A stretch of 64,000 nt of DNA from JAKZVK01 sp965248255 (GTDB lineage Bacteria > Acidobacteriota > Terriglobia > Bryobacterales > UBA6623), in assembly GCA_965248255.1 (NCBI GenBank), contig CBDFIW010000004.1, positions 1,674,001-1,738,000 on the forward strand. Reading direction: 5' to 3'. The notes beneath the pieces are model-generated. The model did no database searches. It saw only the letters and a program-made list of their open reading frames with translations, and was not told where the DNA came from. This document shows, one piece after another, positions 45,154-54,223 of the stretch. The translations under genes were made by a program, and so were the position numbers. Each line of letters begins with the position of its first letter. The stretch's first letter is position 1.

Positions 45154-47334
45154 ATGCGCGCCGAGAACGCGGTCACGGCTGCGAGCATCGACCGAGTCTT
45201 GCAGGTCTCACTGCTGCTGCTCGTGGCGAACGGGTTCCTCGCCATCGCCTCGACCGGCGCCCTCGACTGGTTCTCGATCTCGTTGATGTCGGCCGCGCTC
45301 GTCTGGCGGACCGCCACGGTCTTGCGCCGTGCCGGCCGGCCCATCCCCTCGCGCATTCCGTCGATTCTCGCTCTTGTCTACCTCGTCGTCTACGGGATCG
45401 AACTCTACCTGAGTGCGCCGCACATTCTCGACGTCTTCGTGCCGGCTACGGTGCGGATGATGTTCTTCTTCACGGCCCTGAAGCTGCTGATCGCGAAGAA
45501 CGGCCGTGACTATTTCTATCTCGGGCTGTTGGCCTTTTTGCAACTGCTCACGGCCTCGATGTTCTTGCTCAGCGCCGGTTATCTGGTTGTTCTGTTGCTC
45601 TTCCTGGCGCTCGCGATCACATGCTACACGAGTTTTGAGATCAAGCGAGGTTGCGAGTCCGACGCGCAACTCGTCGAAGACTATCGACAGGGACGCCGCA
45701 AGGGTCTGGGCGTTCGGCTGGCAGCGTTGTCGGTCGTGCTGACGGTCGGTGTGCTGACGCTCAGCGCGGGGCTGTTCCTGCTCTTGCCGCGCACGTTGGG
45801 TATTTCGATGGGGGGCATGCGCGCCGGCCGCCCCGTGGGTTTCAGCGACGAGGTCAACCTGGGCCTCGGGGGCTTCCTGCAACCGGTCGACACCCCGGTC
45901 ATGCGCGTTGAGCTGGTTTCCGGCGGCAGTCTCGAGGGCTTACGATGGCGTGGCGTGGCGCTCGAGCACTTTGACGGGGTGCGATGGTCGAATCCGGAGG
46001 ATCAGAAAACGGTTGTCGACTCCCAAAGCGGCGCTTATGCCTTGCGAGGCGTGCGCCGGAGCGCGCCGAACGCACGAAAGATCAAGTACGCAGTGACGCT
46101 CGAGCCCTTGCGGGTCAGCGTGCTGTTCCTGGCGGGCCTGGCGGAAAAGATCGAGACCGTCAGCGGCTCCTTTTCGCGGTTGCTGGTGAACGAGACCGAC
46201 TCGCTGTTTGTGGGTCACCGCAGTCCCCAGCCCCTGCGTTATCAGGCGACGGCCTGGCTCTCCGAGCGCCGCGCCTATCGGCCGGCCGACGTCGTGGATC
46301 TTTTCACTGACCGTTTCCGCGGAAAGTACCTGCAGCTTCCCGAAGTCGACCCTCGCGTCGAGGAACTGGCGCGCCAGGTCGCCTCGCCCACCCGCTCCCC
46401 GCTCGGGAAGGCTGAGTTGCTGGAGCGGTACTTGCTGCATGAGTTCGGGTACTCGCTGGAGTTGCCGAGTACGCGGTCTGATGACCCTTTGGCGCACTTT
46501 CTGTTCGAGCGGCGTGAGGGTCATTGCGAGTATTTCGCGTCGGCGATGACGGTGATGCTGCGGACGCTCGGGATTCCCTCGCGATTGGCCGTCGGTTTCG
46601 CGGGAGGCATTCGTAATCCGATCTCGGAGCTACAGGTTATTCGCAGCAGCGACGCCCACGCTTGGGTCGAGGCCTACATCCCGCGTTACGGCTGGCTGAC
46701 CTTCGACCCGACTCCGCCCGCTCCGCAGATGTTCGCGAGCGGCTGGTGGGCCGAGTCGTGGATGCTCTGGGACGCCGTACAGTCTTCCTGGAACGACTGG
46801 GTCATCGATTACGACGACAGCCGCCAGCGCGACCTGGCCGGACACGTGCAGCGACGGTCGCGGTGGGTTGCCGTGCACATGATGTCGGCTCTGGATGATG
46901 CGCAGTTGTGGGCCCGCATGTGGGGGAGGCGTGCCCAGGCGTCGTTGGCGTGGATCCCGGTGGCGGGCGCCTCTCGCAACTGGTTCGCGTTCGCAGCAGG
47001 GTTGGTACTAGTGGGTTTGGTCGCAGCTGGCTGGGTGTGGCTGCGTCCCACGCTGGTCGCTTGGTATCGGAGCCGGCGTCTCCGCGACGGCCCCGGAAGC
47101 GCCCACGATTGCAGCTATCTCTACGAGCGTGCCGTCGCGCTTCTCAATCGTCGTGGTTACCGCCGCCAGACTTGGCAGACGGTCGAGGAGTTCGTGGAGT
47201 TGTTGGAGGCAAGCGAGCTTCGACGGTCGATGAGCCGCATCAACGCCGCCTACAACGCCGCGCGTTTCGGCGAGGACGAGGGCGCGATGAAGCGACTGCC
47301 GGGTCTGGTCGCGGCCCTAGAGCGCGGGCGTTAA
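45154..47334 (+). CDS. TgpA-like membrane transglutaminase (DUF3488 / transglutaminase core)
   Basis: A 726-residue protein. Residues 1-220 form about six membrane helices (DUF3488). The middle is a periplasmic transglutaminase-like domain with the catalytic triad Cys in REGHCEYFASAMTVML, His in SSDAHAWVEAYIPRYG and Asp in LTFDPTPP. A further helix near 605-625 (WFAFAAGLVLVGLVAAGWVW) precedes a DUF4129-like cytoplasmic tail. Such proteins often pair with a MoxR ATPase and a DUF58 protein; neither is present here. Confidence 0.88.
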   Translation: MRAENAVTAASIDRVLQVSLLLLVANGFLAIASTGALDWFSISLMSAALVWRTATVLRRAGRPIPSRIPSILALVYLVVYGIELYLSAPHILDVFVPATVRMMFFFTALKLLIAKNGRDYFYLGLLAFLQLLTASMFLLSAGYLVVLLLFLALAITCYTSFEIKRGCESDAQLVEDYRQGRRKGLGVRLAALSVVLTVGVLTLSAGLFLLLPRTLGISMGGMRAGRPVGFSDEVNLGLGGFLQPVDTPVMRVELVSGGSLEGLRWRGVALEHFDGVRWSNPEDQKTVVDSQSGAYALRGVRRSAPNARKIKYAVTLEPLRVSVLFLAGLAEKIETVSGSFSRLLVNETDSLFVGHRSPQPLRYQATAWLSERRAYRPADVVDLFTDRFRGKYLQLPEVDPRVEELARQVASPTRSPLGKAELLERYLLHEFGYSLELPSTRSDDPLAHFLFERREGHCEYFASAMTVMLRTLGIPSRLAVGFAGGIRNPISELQVIRSSDAHAWVEAYIPRYGWLTFDPTPPAPQMFASGWWAESWMLWDAVQSSWNDWVIDYDDSRQRDLAGHVQRRSRWVAVHMMSALDDAQLWARMWGRRAQASLAWIPVAGASRNWFAFAAGLVLVGLVAAGWVWLRPTLVAWYRSRRLRDGPGSAHDCSYLYERAVALLNRRGYRRQTWQTVEEFVELLEASELRRSMSRINAAYNAARFGEDEGAMKRLPGLVAALERGR

Positions 47335-47707
47335 TCCCTAATCCGTCCGCAAGGTCCAGCCCCTCACCCTGACGCGGCGCCATTACCGCCACAGAGGCGT
47401 GGACGGAAGTCCACGCTCAACCGCCTTGGGACACAGCGCAGGAGCGTGGACTCCCCGTCCACGCCTCTGTAGTGAAGTCCCGCACAGAGCGCCAAGCCGG
47501 CTGCCTAATCTTATGGATTCCCCGCCGCCCGCCAGGTGAAAAAGCCGTGGATCTCCTCGAATCCCTCTACACGTTGGTCGGGGCTCCATCTACGTCAAGC
47601 GCCTCGGCACCTCACCTACGGACGGATCTACGGCTAGCCCGGTGGTCGAGTTCCTTCGCATCCCCTGGTTCTGAAGCTAGAATGAAGTGTCCGCCGCGCG
47701 GTCCTCA
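47335..47707. repeat. Intergenic with 80-bp nested palindrome
   Basis: ACAGAGGCGTGGACGG (47391-47406) and CCGTCCACGCCTCTGT (47455-47470) form a perfect 16-bp inverted repeat. Inside each arm is its own palindrome: GCGTGGAC-GGAA-GTCCACGC (47397-47416) and GCGTGGAC-TCCCC-GTCCACGC (47444-47464). The rest of the interval holds only the rimO promoter candidate. Confidence 0.8.
47655..47683 (+). promoter_or_regulatory. Putative rimO promoter
   Basis: TTCGCA (47655-47660), 17-base spacer, TAGAAT (47678-47683), 24 bases before the rimO ATG. Fits a sigma-70-type promoter. Confidence 0.45.
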
Positions 47708-49096
47708 ATGAAAATCGGTTTCGTGAGCCTGGGCTGTCCGAAGAACCTCGTCGACAGCGAAGTGATGATGGGCCTGCTCGAGTCGCGCGGACACGAGCTG
47801 ACCAGCAACCCCCGCGATGCCGAGGCCATCGTTGTCAATACGTGCAGCTTTATCGACCCGGCCAAGCAGGAATCCATCGACACGATCCTCGAGATGGCCG
47901 AGTACAAGAAATTCGGCCGGGCCCGGCGGCTGGTCGTGGCGGGTTGTCTCGTCGAGCGCTACCGCCGGGAGTTACACGAACAGGTGCCCGAGGTGGACGC
48001 GGTCCTCGGTACCAACGAACTGGAAGATATTATTCCCCATTGCGAGGGCACGCCCGTCGAACGCTCGACGGCGGCCGAACCCTTCCTCTACCACGATCTC
48101 ACGCCGCGCCGGCGCGCGACCGCGCCTTATCTGGCGTACGTCAAGATCGCGGAAGGGTGCGATCATCCCTGTACGTTCTGCATCATCCCGAAGTTCCGGG
48201 GCGGCTTTCGCAGCCGGCGCTTTGAGTCGGTCGTGCGCGAGGCCGATGCCCTGTTTCGAAGCGGTGTGCGCGAGATCAACTTGATCGGACAAGATACGAC
48301 CAGCTACGGCGCAGACTTGGGAATCAAGGGCGGTCTGGCGGCCTTGCTTGGGCGGTTGGGTCGGCTGGAAGGCGCCGGTTGGGTTCGTTTTTTGTACGCC
48401 TACCCGAACCGGGTCGAGACCCGCTTGCTCGAAACGATCGCCCGGCATCCGGCCCTGTGCAACTACATCGACATCCCGTTGCAGCATGCCAGCGCGCGAG
48501 TGTTGAAGCGCATGAAGCGCGGCGCCTCGGGTGACATCTTCTTGCGCCTGCTCGAGCGCATGCGGGCCACGATTCCAGGCGTCGCGATCCGGACGACCTT
48601 CATCGTGGGCTTCCCGGGCGAAACGGACGAGGACTTCGAGGAACTGTGCCGGTTCGTCGAAGCCGCCGAGTTCGACCATGCCGGCGTATTCGGCTACTCC
48701 GACGACGAGACCAGCGACAGCTACCATCTCGACGGCAAGGTCCCGGCGGGGGTGATCTACCGCCGCAAGAGACGTCTCATGGCGCTGCAGCGCAAGATTT
48801 CGCGGCGGCGCAACCGCGCACGGGTCGGCGAGATCTTCCCGATTCTGATCAAGGGACCATCGGCGGAAACAGATCTGCTGTGGGAGGGGCGCTTGCAAAC
48901 GCAAGCCGAGGAGATCGACGGCAAGACCTACATCACCGAGTTCGGGGATGGCGAACCCAAGCCGGGCGATTTCGGTGAAATCCGAATTACCCGCGCGACA
49001 GACTACGACCTGTTTGGGCGGCTCGAGAAGGTGTACCCCTCGCCGGTCACCCTCGAGCCCGAGCCGGCCGTGGTCGCGTTGCCGGTTTTGCAGTGA
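47708..49096 (+). CDS. rimO: Ribosomal protein S12 methylthiotransferase
   Basis: Radical-SAM enzyme adding a methylthio group to an Asp of ribosomal protein S12. About 462 residues from ATG 47708. The N-terminal cluster domain has FVSLGCPKNLVDSEVMMG, VNTCSF and VAGCLVERY. The radical-SAM cysteines are in EGCDHPCTFCIIPKFRG. A TRAM domain ends the protein. A GTG at 47687 would add seven residues. RimO rather than MiaB is indicated by FRGGFRSR and TTSYGADLG. Confidence 0.94.
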   Translation: MKIGFVSLGCPKNLVDSEVMMGLLESRGHELTSNPRDAEAIVVNTCSFIDPAKQESIDTILEMAEYKKFGRARRLVVAGCLVERYRRELHEQVPEVDAVLGTNELEDIIPHCEGTPVERSTAAEPFLYHDLTPRRRATAPYLAYVKIAEGCDHPCTFCIIPKFRGGFRSRRFESVVREADALFRSGVREINLIGQDTTSYGADLGIKGGLAALLGRLGRLEGAGWVRFLYAYPNRVETRLLETIARHPALCNYIDIPLQHASARVLKRMKRGASGDIFLRLLERMRATIPGVAIRTTFIVGFPGETDEDFEELCRFVEAAEFDHAGVFGYSDDETSDSYHLDGKVPAGVIYRRKRRLMALQRKISRRRNRARVGEIFPILIKGPSAETDLLWEGRLQTQAEEIDGKTYITEFGDGEPKPGDFGEIRITRATDYDLFGRLEKVYPSPVTLEPEPAVVALPVLQ

Positions 49097-49241
49097 GGGA
49101 TTGGTGCGGGCCGAGATGGCGGAACGCAACGTCGACCCGGAGGTCGACGCTGCCCGCCAGGAGGCGCGCGCCACGGCTTCGCTATAGGGCGTAGCACCCG
49201 AGGCTCGGCTCTATCCGGGCACGTCTGGGCGGATCAGCACG

Positions 49242-49448
49242 TTGGCGAAACACCTCAAGAGATGTCCCCTCTGCGGCCGAGCAACAGGGCCTGATCGTAA
49301 AGCCTACCCCTTCTGCAGCGACCGCTGCCGCTTGATCGATCTCGGCAACTGGTCCTCGGAGTCGTACGTCTACCACAGCCCACTCACCGAGGCCGACGAG
49401 AAGCTGGTGCCGGAGATGCAGGAGAGAGGCCCCGAGCAAGATGACTAG
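49242..49448 (+). CDS. yacG: YacG-family zinc ribbon protein (gyrase inhibitor family)
   Basis: A 68-residue protein with four zinc-type cysteines in RCPLCGRATG and PFCSDRCRLIDLGNW, the exact YacG signature; the family binds and inhibits DNA gyrase in E. coli. The start is TTG 49242 (LAKHLKRCPLC), as no ATG lies near; the ribosome site is weak. An acidic tail follows. Confidence 0.85.
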   Translation: MAKHLKRCPLCGRATGPDRKAYPFCSDRCRLIDLGNWSSESYVYHSPLTEADEKLVPEMQERGPEQDD

Positions 49449-49811
49449 CAAAGTCTGTGACCCCGAACACAGAAAAACTGCTCTCGACCTCCTGGCGAAG
49501 GTCCCGGCACTGACGTTGCTGTCGCCGGCCGGCACTCAGAGCCGCAAGCGTCAGCTTGCGTTGACCTGCTTCGGAGCCGCGACCGGCTTCTTCCAGCATC
49601 TCTGGTGCTTTCCCACGGGCCGCTCAACGCGGGCTCACGCCCGCGGCTCTCAGTGGCGGGTGAGCGTGCGTAGGTTTCGGGCGGCGATCACATACCAATA
49701 GCGGAGTGTCTGGTCGAAAGCTTCCCTATCAACCGCGTTACAACATGAGAAGTAAGTGACCCCAGGCTTCCGCCTGGGGCTCTGCTTTCTCAACTTGAGT
49801 TGCATCCGCCA
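49449..49811. other. Intergenic with palindrome CGCGGGC-TCAC-GCCCGCG
   Basis: The palindrome at 49628-49645 belongs to the same dispersed class as 41157-41176. An open frame 49441-49701 is not convincing (Arg/Ser-rich, no family, crosses the palindrome). No other feature seen. Confidence 0.5.
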
Positions 49812-50306
49812 ATGCCAGAGATTCCTCCAGGACAGTCCGCCGGCCGGCGGGGGGCGCTCTTGCTGGCCACCTGGGGCGGATGCGGCCTGGCGCCGGGCGC
49901 GCCGGGTACCGTGGGGTCTGCTGGCGGCCTGCTGGCGGCCTACGCGCTCGTCGAGGGGCTGGGTCTGCACCCGTGGTGGCTCGGCGCCCTGGCGGCCGCG
50001 CTGTTCCTGCCGGCGGTCCGGTCGGCCCGAGCCGCCGAAGAGCATTACGGCCGCCGCGACCCGCCGCAGATTGTCGTGGACGAGGTTCTTGGCCAGTGGA
50101 TCACTCTGTGCGCGGTTGCACCCGGCGTGTGGCCTTCATGGTTGGCGGGCTTCGCTCTGTTTCGCCTATTCGACGTCGCGAAACCCTATCCCATCCGACG
50201 TTTGGAGAAGTTCAAAGACGGCCATGGAGTCGTCGCCGACGACCTCGCGGCGGGCGTCTGCGCTATGATGAGCCTGGTGGGTCTGGAGTGGCTCTCCTTC
50301 TGGTAG
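49812..50306 (+). CDS. pgpA: Phosphatidylglycerophosphatase A
   Basis: Membrane lipid phosphatase converting phosphatidylglycerol phosphate to phosphatidylglycerol. About 164 residues from ATG 49812. The family motifs are GLAPGAPGTVGSAGGLLAAY and the metal site IVVDEVLGQWITL, then LFRLFDVAKPYPIRRLEKFK and VVADDLAAGV. Three to four membrane helices. A TTG at 49800 is in frame upstream. Confidence 0.93.
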   Translation: MPEIPPGQSAGRRGALLLATWGGCGLAPGAPGTVGSAGGLLAAYALVEGLGLHPWWLGALAAALFLPAVRSARAAEEHYGRRDPPQIVVDEVLGQWITLCAVAPGVWPSWLAGFALFRLFDVAKPYPIRRLEKFKDGHGVVADDLAAGVCAMMSLVGLEWLSFW

Positions 50307-50364
50307 ACCTCTTTTCTTCAACAGCTCTTGCGCCGCGACCGAACGCCGAGAACATAGGATCAAA

Positions 50365-51387
50365 GTGAAGAAAGGCTCATCGAATTCACAGCCTCGCATC
50401 GAATCGGTGTTTCCCCCCGCAGCAATTTCCGGGGGCGAGGTTGAAGTTCGCGGCCGCCACCTCTCCACCTATCAAGAAGGCTTTCCTCACGCGCTCTTCG
50501 GCGACGTGCAGGCGCGCTTGGTGGTGGGGGGATCCCGTTACGCCGTTGTTCGCGTCCCCGATGAAGCGACCGAAAGCGAACTCGCTCTCAACAACGGCCA
50601 GAAGTTGAGCAAGCCGTTCCCCTGCTCGGTCGGGTTGGCCATCGCGGAGAACCTGCATCCGGTGGCAAGCCCGGCGGTGGATTCGGCGGGCAATATCTAT
50701 ACGACCCGCAGCGGCTCGAGAGGCGAAAAGGTCCCCGTTTCCGTCTTCAAGATCGATCTGAACTTCGACGTCAAGCCCTTCGGCTCCGAGATCGTCAACC
50801 CCACGGGCCTGGTCTTCAACAGCCGAGGAGATTTGCTCATCTCCAGCCGCAACAACGGCACCATCTACTCGATTCAACCCGACGGCCAGACCGAGATCTA
50901 CTCCGAGGGCATGGGCGTGGCCACCGGCATGGCCATCGACGCGGAAGACAACCTTTATGTCGGCGATCGCACCGGGACCGTTTTCAAGATCGGCCCGGAG
51001 CGGCAAATCTTCGTGTACGCCACCCTGGAACCGTCCATCGCCGCGTACCACCTGGCGCTCTCGTCTGACGGACAGCTGTTCGTGACGGGCCCGACCACGT
51101 CGAGCTTCGACTGCGTTCATCGCATCTCGGACAAGGGCGAGGTGGACGTCTACTATCGCGGTTTCGGCCGGCCGCAAGGGCTGGCGTTCGACGGGGCGGG
51201 CCGTCTTTACGTCGCGGCGTCACACACGGGCAAGAAAGGCGTTTTCCGCTTTGTCGGCGACGGAGAGATCGAGCAAGTCGTGTCCGGCCCGAGCATCGTT
51301 GGCCTGGCTTTCTTGCCGAGCGGCGAGATGGTGATCGCTACCGGGGACAGCGTCTATCGCCTCGAAACGGCTTCCTGGATACAGTAG
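50365..51387 (+). CDS. IPT/TIG-domain plus NHL/SMP-30-like beta-propeller protein
   Basis: A 340-residue protein starting at GTG 50365. An N-terminal IPT/TIG-like domain (RIESVFPPAAISGGEVEVRG, about 10-85) is followed by six blade-like repeats with D-x-x-G-N/D-L/I-Y cores: VDSAGNIYTTRSG, FNSRGDLLISSR, DAEDNLYVGDRTG, LSSDGQLFVTGP, FDGAGRLYVAAS. No signal peptide is seen, so it may be cytoplasmic. Role unknown. Confidence 0.75.
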   Translation: MKKGSSNSQPRIESVFPPAAISGGEVEVRGRHLSTYQEGFPHALFGDVQARLVVGGSRYAVVRVPDEATESELALNNGQKLSKPFPCSVGLAIAENLHPVASPAVDSAGNIYTTRSGSRGEKVPVSVFKIDLNFDVKPFGSEIVNPTGLVFNSRGDLLISSRNNGTIYSIQPDGQTEIYSEGMGVATGMAIDAEDNLYVGDRTGTVFKIGPERQIFVYATLEPSIAAYHLALSSDGQLFVTGPTTSSFDCVHRISDKGEVDVYYRGFGRPQGLAFDGAGRLYVAASHTGKKGVFRFVGDGEIEQVVSGPSIVGLAFLPSGEMVIATGDSVYRLETASWIQ

Positions 51388-51396
51388 TAATCTACC

Positions 51397-52635
51397 GTGA
51401 AAGCCGAAATCATCGCTGTCGGTTCGGAACTGTTGACTCCGAGCCGCCTGGATACCAATTCCCTCTACCTCACCCGTAAGCTCAACGAGCACGGCGTCGA
51501 CGTCATCCGCAAGACGATCGTTGGGGATGATCGCGAGCGGCTGGCGGGCGAACTGCGCCGTGCACGGGAATCGGCGGACATCGTCATCATGACCGGCGGC
51601 CTCGGGCCCACGCTTGACGACGTCAGCCGCGAGGCGGTGACTGACGCTCTAGGGTGCGGCCTGTCGTTTCACGCCGAGGTCATCGAGGCGATGGAGGCCC
51701 GCTTCCGCCGCATGAAGCGCAAGATATCCGAGAACAACCGGCGGCAGGCCTATGTCATCGAGGGCGCGGAGGTCCTCGCAAACGCCAACGGCACTGCACC
51801 GGGACAATGGTTCGAAGACGAAGCAGGCATCTTGATACTTCTGCCCGGCCCGCCGCGCGAGTTGGAACCGATGTTCGATGAGCAGTGCGTGCCGCGGCTC
51901 GCACGCCTCGAGTCGGAGCACCAATTCCATACCGTGTCGTTGCGTGTGGCGGGACTGGGCGAATCGGAAGTCGATCAACGCATCGCACCGATCTACTCGG
52001 CCGAACCGCGGGTTGCGACCACGATTCTCGCTTCACCCGGGGAGATCCAAATCCACCTGCGAGGCCAGGGGGCTACGGTCGAAGAGGCCCGCGAGATCGC
52101 CGAGAACCTCTCGCGGAAGGTCGAGGCGGAACTTGGTTCGAGTGTCTTCACGCGCCGGAACGAGTCGATCCCCGAGGTGCTCCTCGCGTGCTTCCGCGAG
52201 AAGGGCCTGACTCTAGCGATGGCCGAAAGCTGCACTGGCGGCATGGTGGCGGAGAAAATCACCGCTGTCGCCGGCAGCTCGGCCTACTTTCGCGGGGGCT
52301 TCGTGACCTATGCGGAAACAGCCAAGACGGAGTGGCTGGGCGTGCAGGAACGCACCCTGAAAGAGCACGGCGCGGTCAGCCGCGAGACGGCTGGAGAGAT
52401 GGCTGAGGGTGCCAGACGCCGGGCGCGGGCATCGGTGGGCGCCTCTACGACCGGCATCGCGGGGCCGGGCGGCGGCACCGAGAAGACGCCGGCAGGCACA
52501 GTTTTTGTCGCGGTAGCAGATGAGAGCGGCGTTGAAGTACAGGAGCTGCGTATCGGCGGCGAGCGCGACCGCATACGCCTATGGGCCACGACTCGGGTGT
52601 TGGACTTGCTGCGGCGGAGGGTAGAAGAGTCATAG
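51397..52635 (+). CDS. cinA: CinA family protein (MocF-like domain plus NMN amidohydrolase domain)
   Basis: A 412-residue CinA starting at GTG 51397. The N-terminal domain (about 1-170) has VGSELLTPSRLDTNSLYLTR, TGGLGPTLDDVSREAV and LLPGPPRELEPM, typical of the COG1058 ADP-ribose pyrophosphatase-like part. The C-terminal domain (about 255-410) has AMAESCTGGMVAEKITAVAG, GGFVTYAETAKTEWLGV and GIAGPGGGTEKTPAGTV, the nicotinamide-nucleotide deamidase part of the pyridine nucleotide cycle. It often sits near pgpA, as here. Confidence 0.94.
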   Translation: MKAEIIAVGSELLTPSRLDTNSLYLTRKLNEHGVDVIRKTIVGDDRERLAGELRRARESADIVIMTGGLGPTLDDVSREAVTDALGCGLSFHAEVIEAMEARFRRMKRKISENNRRQAYVIEGAEVLANANGTAPGQWFEDEAGILILLPGPPRELEPMFDEQCVPRLARLESEHQFHTVSLRVAGLGESEVDQRIAPIYSAEPRVATTILASPGEIQIHLRGQGATVEEAREIAENLSRKVEAELGSSVFTRRNESIPEVLLACFREKGLTLAMAESCTGGMVAEKITAVAGSSAYFRGGFVTYAETAKTEWLGVQERTLKEHGAVSRETAGEMAEGARRRARASVGASTTGIAGPGGGTEKTPAGTVFVAVADESGVEVQELRIGGERDRIRLWATTRVLDLLRRRVEES

Positions 52636-52704
52636 CCCGTTGCTGACGCTCTTTGGCTGCTGATGATCTCAACCAGGCCTCCCCGAATACCTGAATGGTG
52701 ATGT

Positions 52705-53976
52705 ATGACTCAAGGAATCTCTCGACGTAGTTTCGTCACTCGCTCAGCGGCCGCAGCCGCCGCTCCCGCTCTGCTTAGTGCGCAAGCCGCCGGCACCAAA
52801 GTCACCCTCGGATGGGTGGGCCTCGGCAACCGCGGCGGCAAGCACATCAAGACGATGCTCAAGGTCTCGGGCCAGGACGCCTACATCAAGGCCATCTGCG
52901 ACACGTTCTCGCCCCGGCTGGCGATGTCGAAGGACGACGTCGCGACGGCCCAAAAGTCGGCACCGGAAACCTACAACGACTACTACAAGATGCTCGAAGA
53001 CAAGTCGATCGACGCCGTCGGCATCTTCACGCCCGAGCATCTGCACCGCGACATGGCGATCGCCGCCCTGGAGGCCGGCAAGCACGTCTACTGCGAGAAA
53101 CCCCTGACCCACACGATTGACGAGGGCTTCGAAATTCTCGAGGCGGTCAAGAAAAGCGGCAAGAAGTTCCAGGTCGGCACGCAGCGGCGCAGCTCGATGC
53201 TTTACAAGAAGGCGAAGGAAATCTACGATTCGGGCGTTCTGGGCAAGGTCGTCTACGCGCGTGCATTTTGGTATCGCAACAGCCCGCTGACGTTCCCGGC
53301 CTGGCGGTACGACATTCCGGCTGACACCAGCCCAGAAAACACCGACTACGCGAAGTTTCTCGGCCCCGCCGCCCAGACCGAGTTCAACAAGGCACGCTAC
53401 TTCCAGTGGCGCCTCTATTGGGATTATTCCGGCGGTATCTCGACTGACCTACTCGTGCATCAAACCGACGCGATCCACATGATCACGGGCCGGCGCTACT
53501 GCGAGTCGGTCACCTGCACCGGTGGAATTCATTGCTGGACCGAGGACGACCGTGAAGTGCCCGACACCGTCACCGCAAGCTTCGAATACCCCGATCACTT
53601 CCACATCAACTACAGCGCGATGTTCGCCAATCAGCGCTACAACTACGGCGAGCAGCTCCTGGGGAGCGAAGGCACGATGGAGATCATGGGGCTCAAGGAC
53701 CTCTATGTCTACCCAGAGAAGTACCGAGGCGCTGCGGAACAGATTACGTCGCGTCCCGAGATCCACATCAATTCGCGCAAAGATCTAGGCCAGGGCAACC
53801 CCACCAACGCGCACCTCAAGAACTTCATTGACGCCATCAAGCACGGCGCCCCGCTCAACTGCGATGCGCAGACCGGCCATGAGGCGGCGGTCACGGGCCA
53901 CCTCGCCACGATGGCCTACCGCAAAGAAAAGAAGGTCTACTGGGACCAGCAGAGCGGCAAGCACCGCTTTGCGTAG
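52705..53976 (+). CDS. Tat-exported Gfo/Idh/MocA-family oxidoreductase
   Basis: A 423-residue NAD(P)-binding oxidoreductase. The N-terminus GISRRSFVTRSAAAAAAPAL carries the twin-arginine export motif. The Rossmann segment is TLGWVGLGNRGGKHIKTML and the family motif YCEKPLTHT holds the catalytic-type Lys. Such exported members are abundant in Acidobacteria and Planctomycetes and act on sugars or glycosides, but the substrate is unknown. An MFS transporter follows. Confidence 0.87.
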   Translation: MTQGISRRSFVTRSAAAAAAPALLSAQAAGTKVTLGWVGLGNRGGKHIKTMLKVSGQDAYIKAICDTFSPRLAMSKDDVATAQKSAPETYNDYYKMLEDKSIDAVGIFTPEHLHRDMAIAALEAGKHVYCEKPLTHTIDEGFEILEAVKKSGKKFQVGTQRRSSMLYKKAKEIYDSGVLGKVVYARAFWYRNSPLTFPAWRYDIPADTSPENTDYAKFLGPAAQTEFNKARYFQWRLYWDYSGGISTDLLVHQTDAIHMITGRRYCESVTCTGGIHCWTEDDREVPDTVTASFEYPDHFHINYSAMFANQRYNYGEQLLGSEGTMEIMGLKDLYVYPEKYRGAAEQITSRPEIHINSRKDLGQGNPTNAHLKNFIDAIKHGAPLNCDAQTGHEAAVTGHLATMAYRKEKKVYWDQQSGKHRFA

Positions 53977-54004
53977 ACGCCCAGGGCGCACGATGTGGCT
54001 GCCG

Positions 54005-54104
54005 TTGTAGGGGCGGGGCCACCGTGCCCGCCCGGCAGGTCGTGTTGCCGTCGAGCCCGGTCAGTACCGGGGAGCAGGGCGGGCACAGCGGCCCGGCCCT
54101 ACAA
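54005..54104. repeat. Imperfect 28-bp inverted repeat of the TTGTAGGG class
   Basis: TTGTAGGGGCGGGGCC then GTGCCCGCCC (54005-54033) pairs with GGGCGGGCAC then GGCCCGGCCCTACAA (54077-54104). A half copy lies near 35468-35492 and the palindrome at 33754 has the same TTGTAGGG lead. The 53977-54223 gap holds no gene. Confidence 0.7.
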
Positions 54105-54223
54105 TCGCCAACTCGAACACGACAATCTCCGGCCGTACTCGAGGGCGCGTTTGCGCCGCTTCGCTACACTAGTGTCCGACTACAAGACCGCACACTCACG
54201 CCCCCGGCGCGATCACACATCCC

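Noticed and set aside
49441..49701. 86-residue ORF after yacG
   Set aside because: Overlaps the yacG end, crosses a dispersed palindrome, Arg/Ser-rich and without family likeness.
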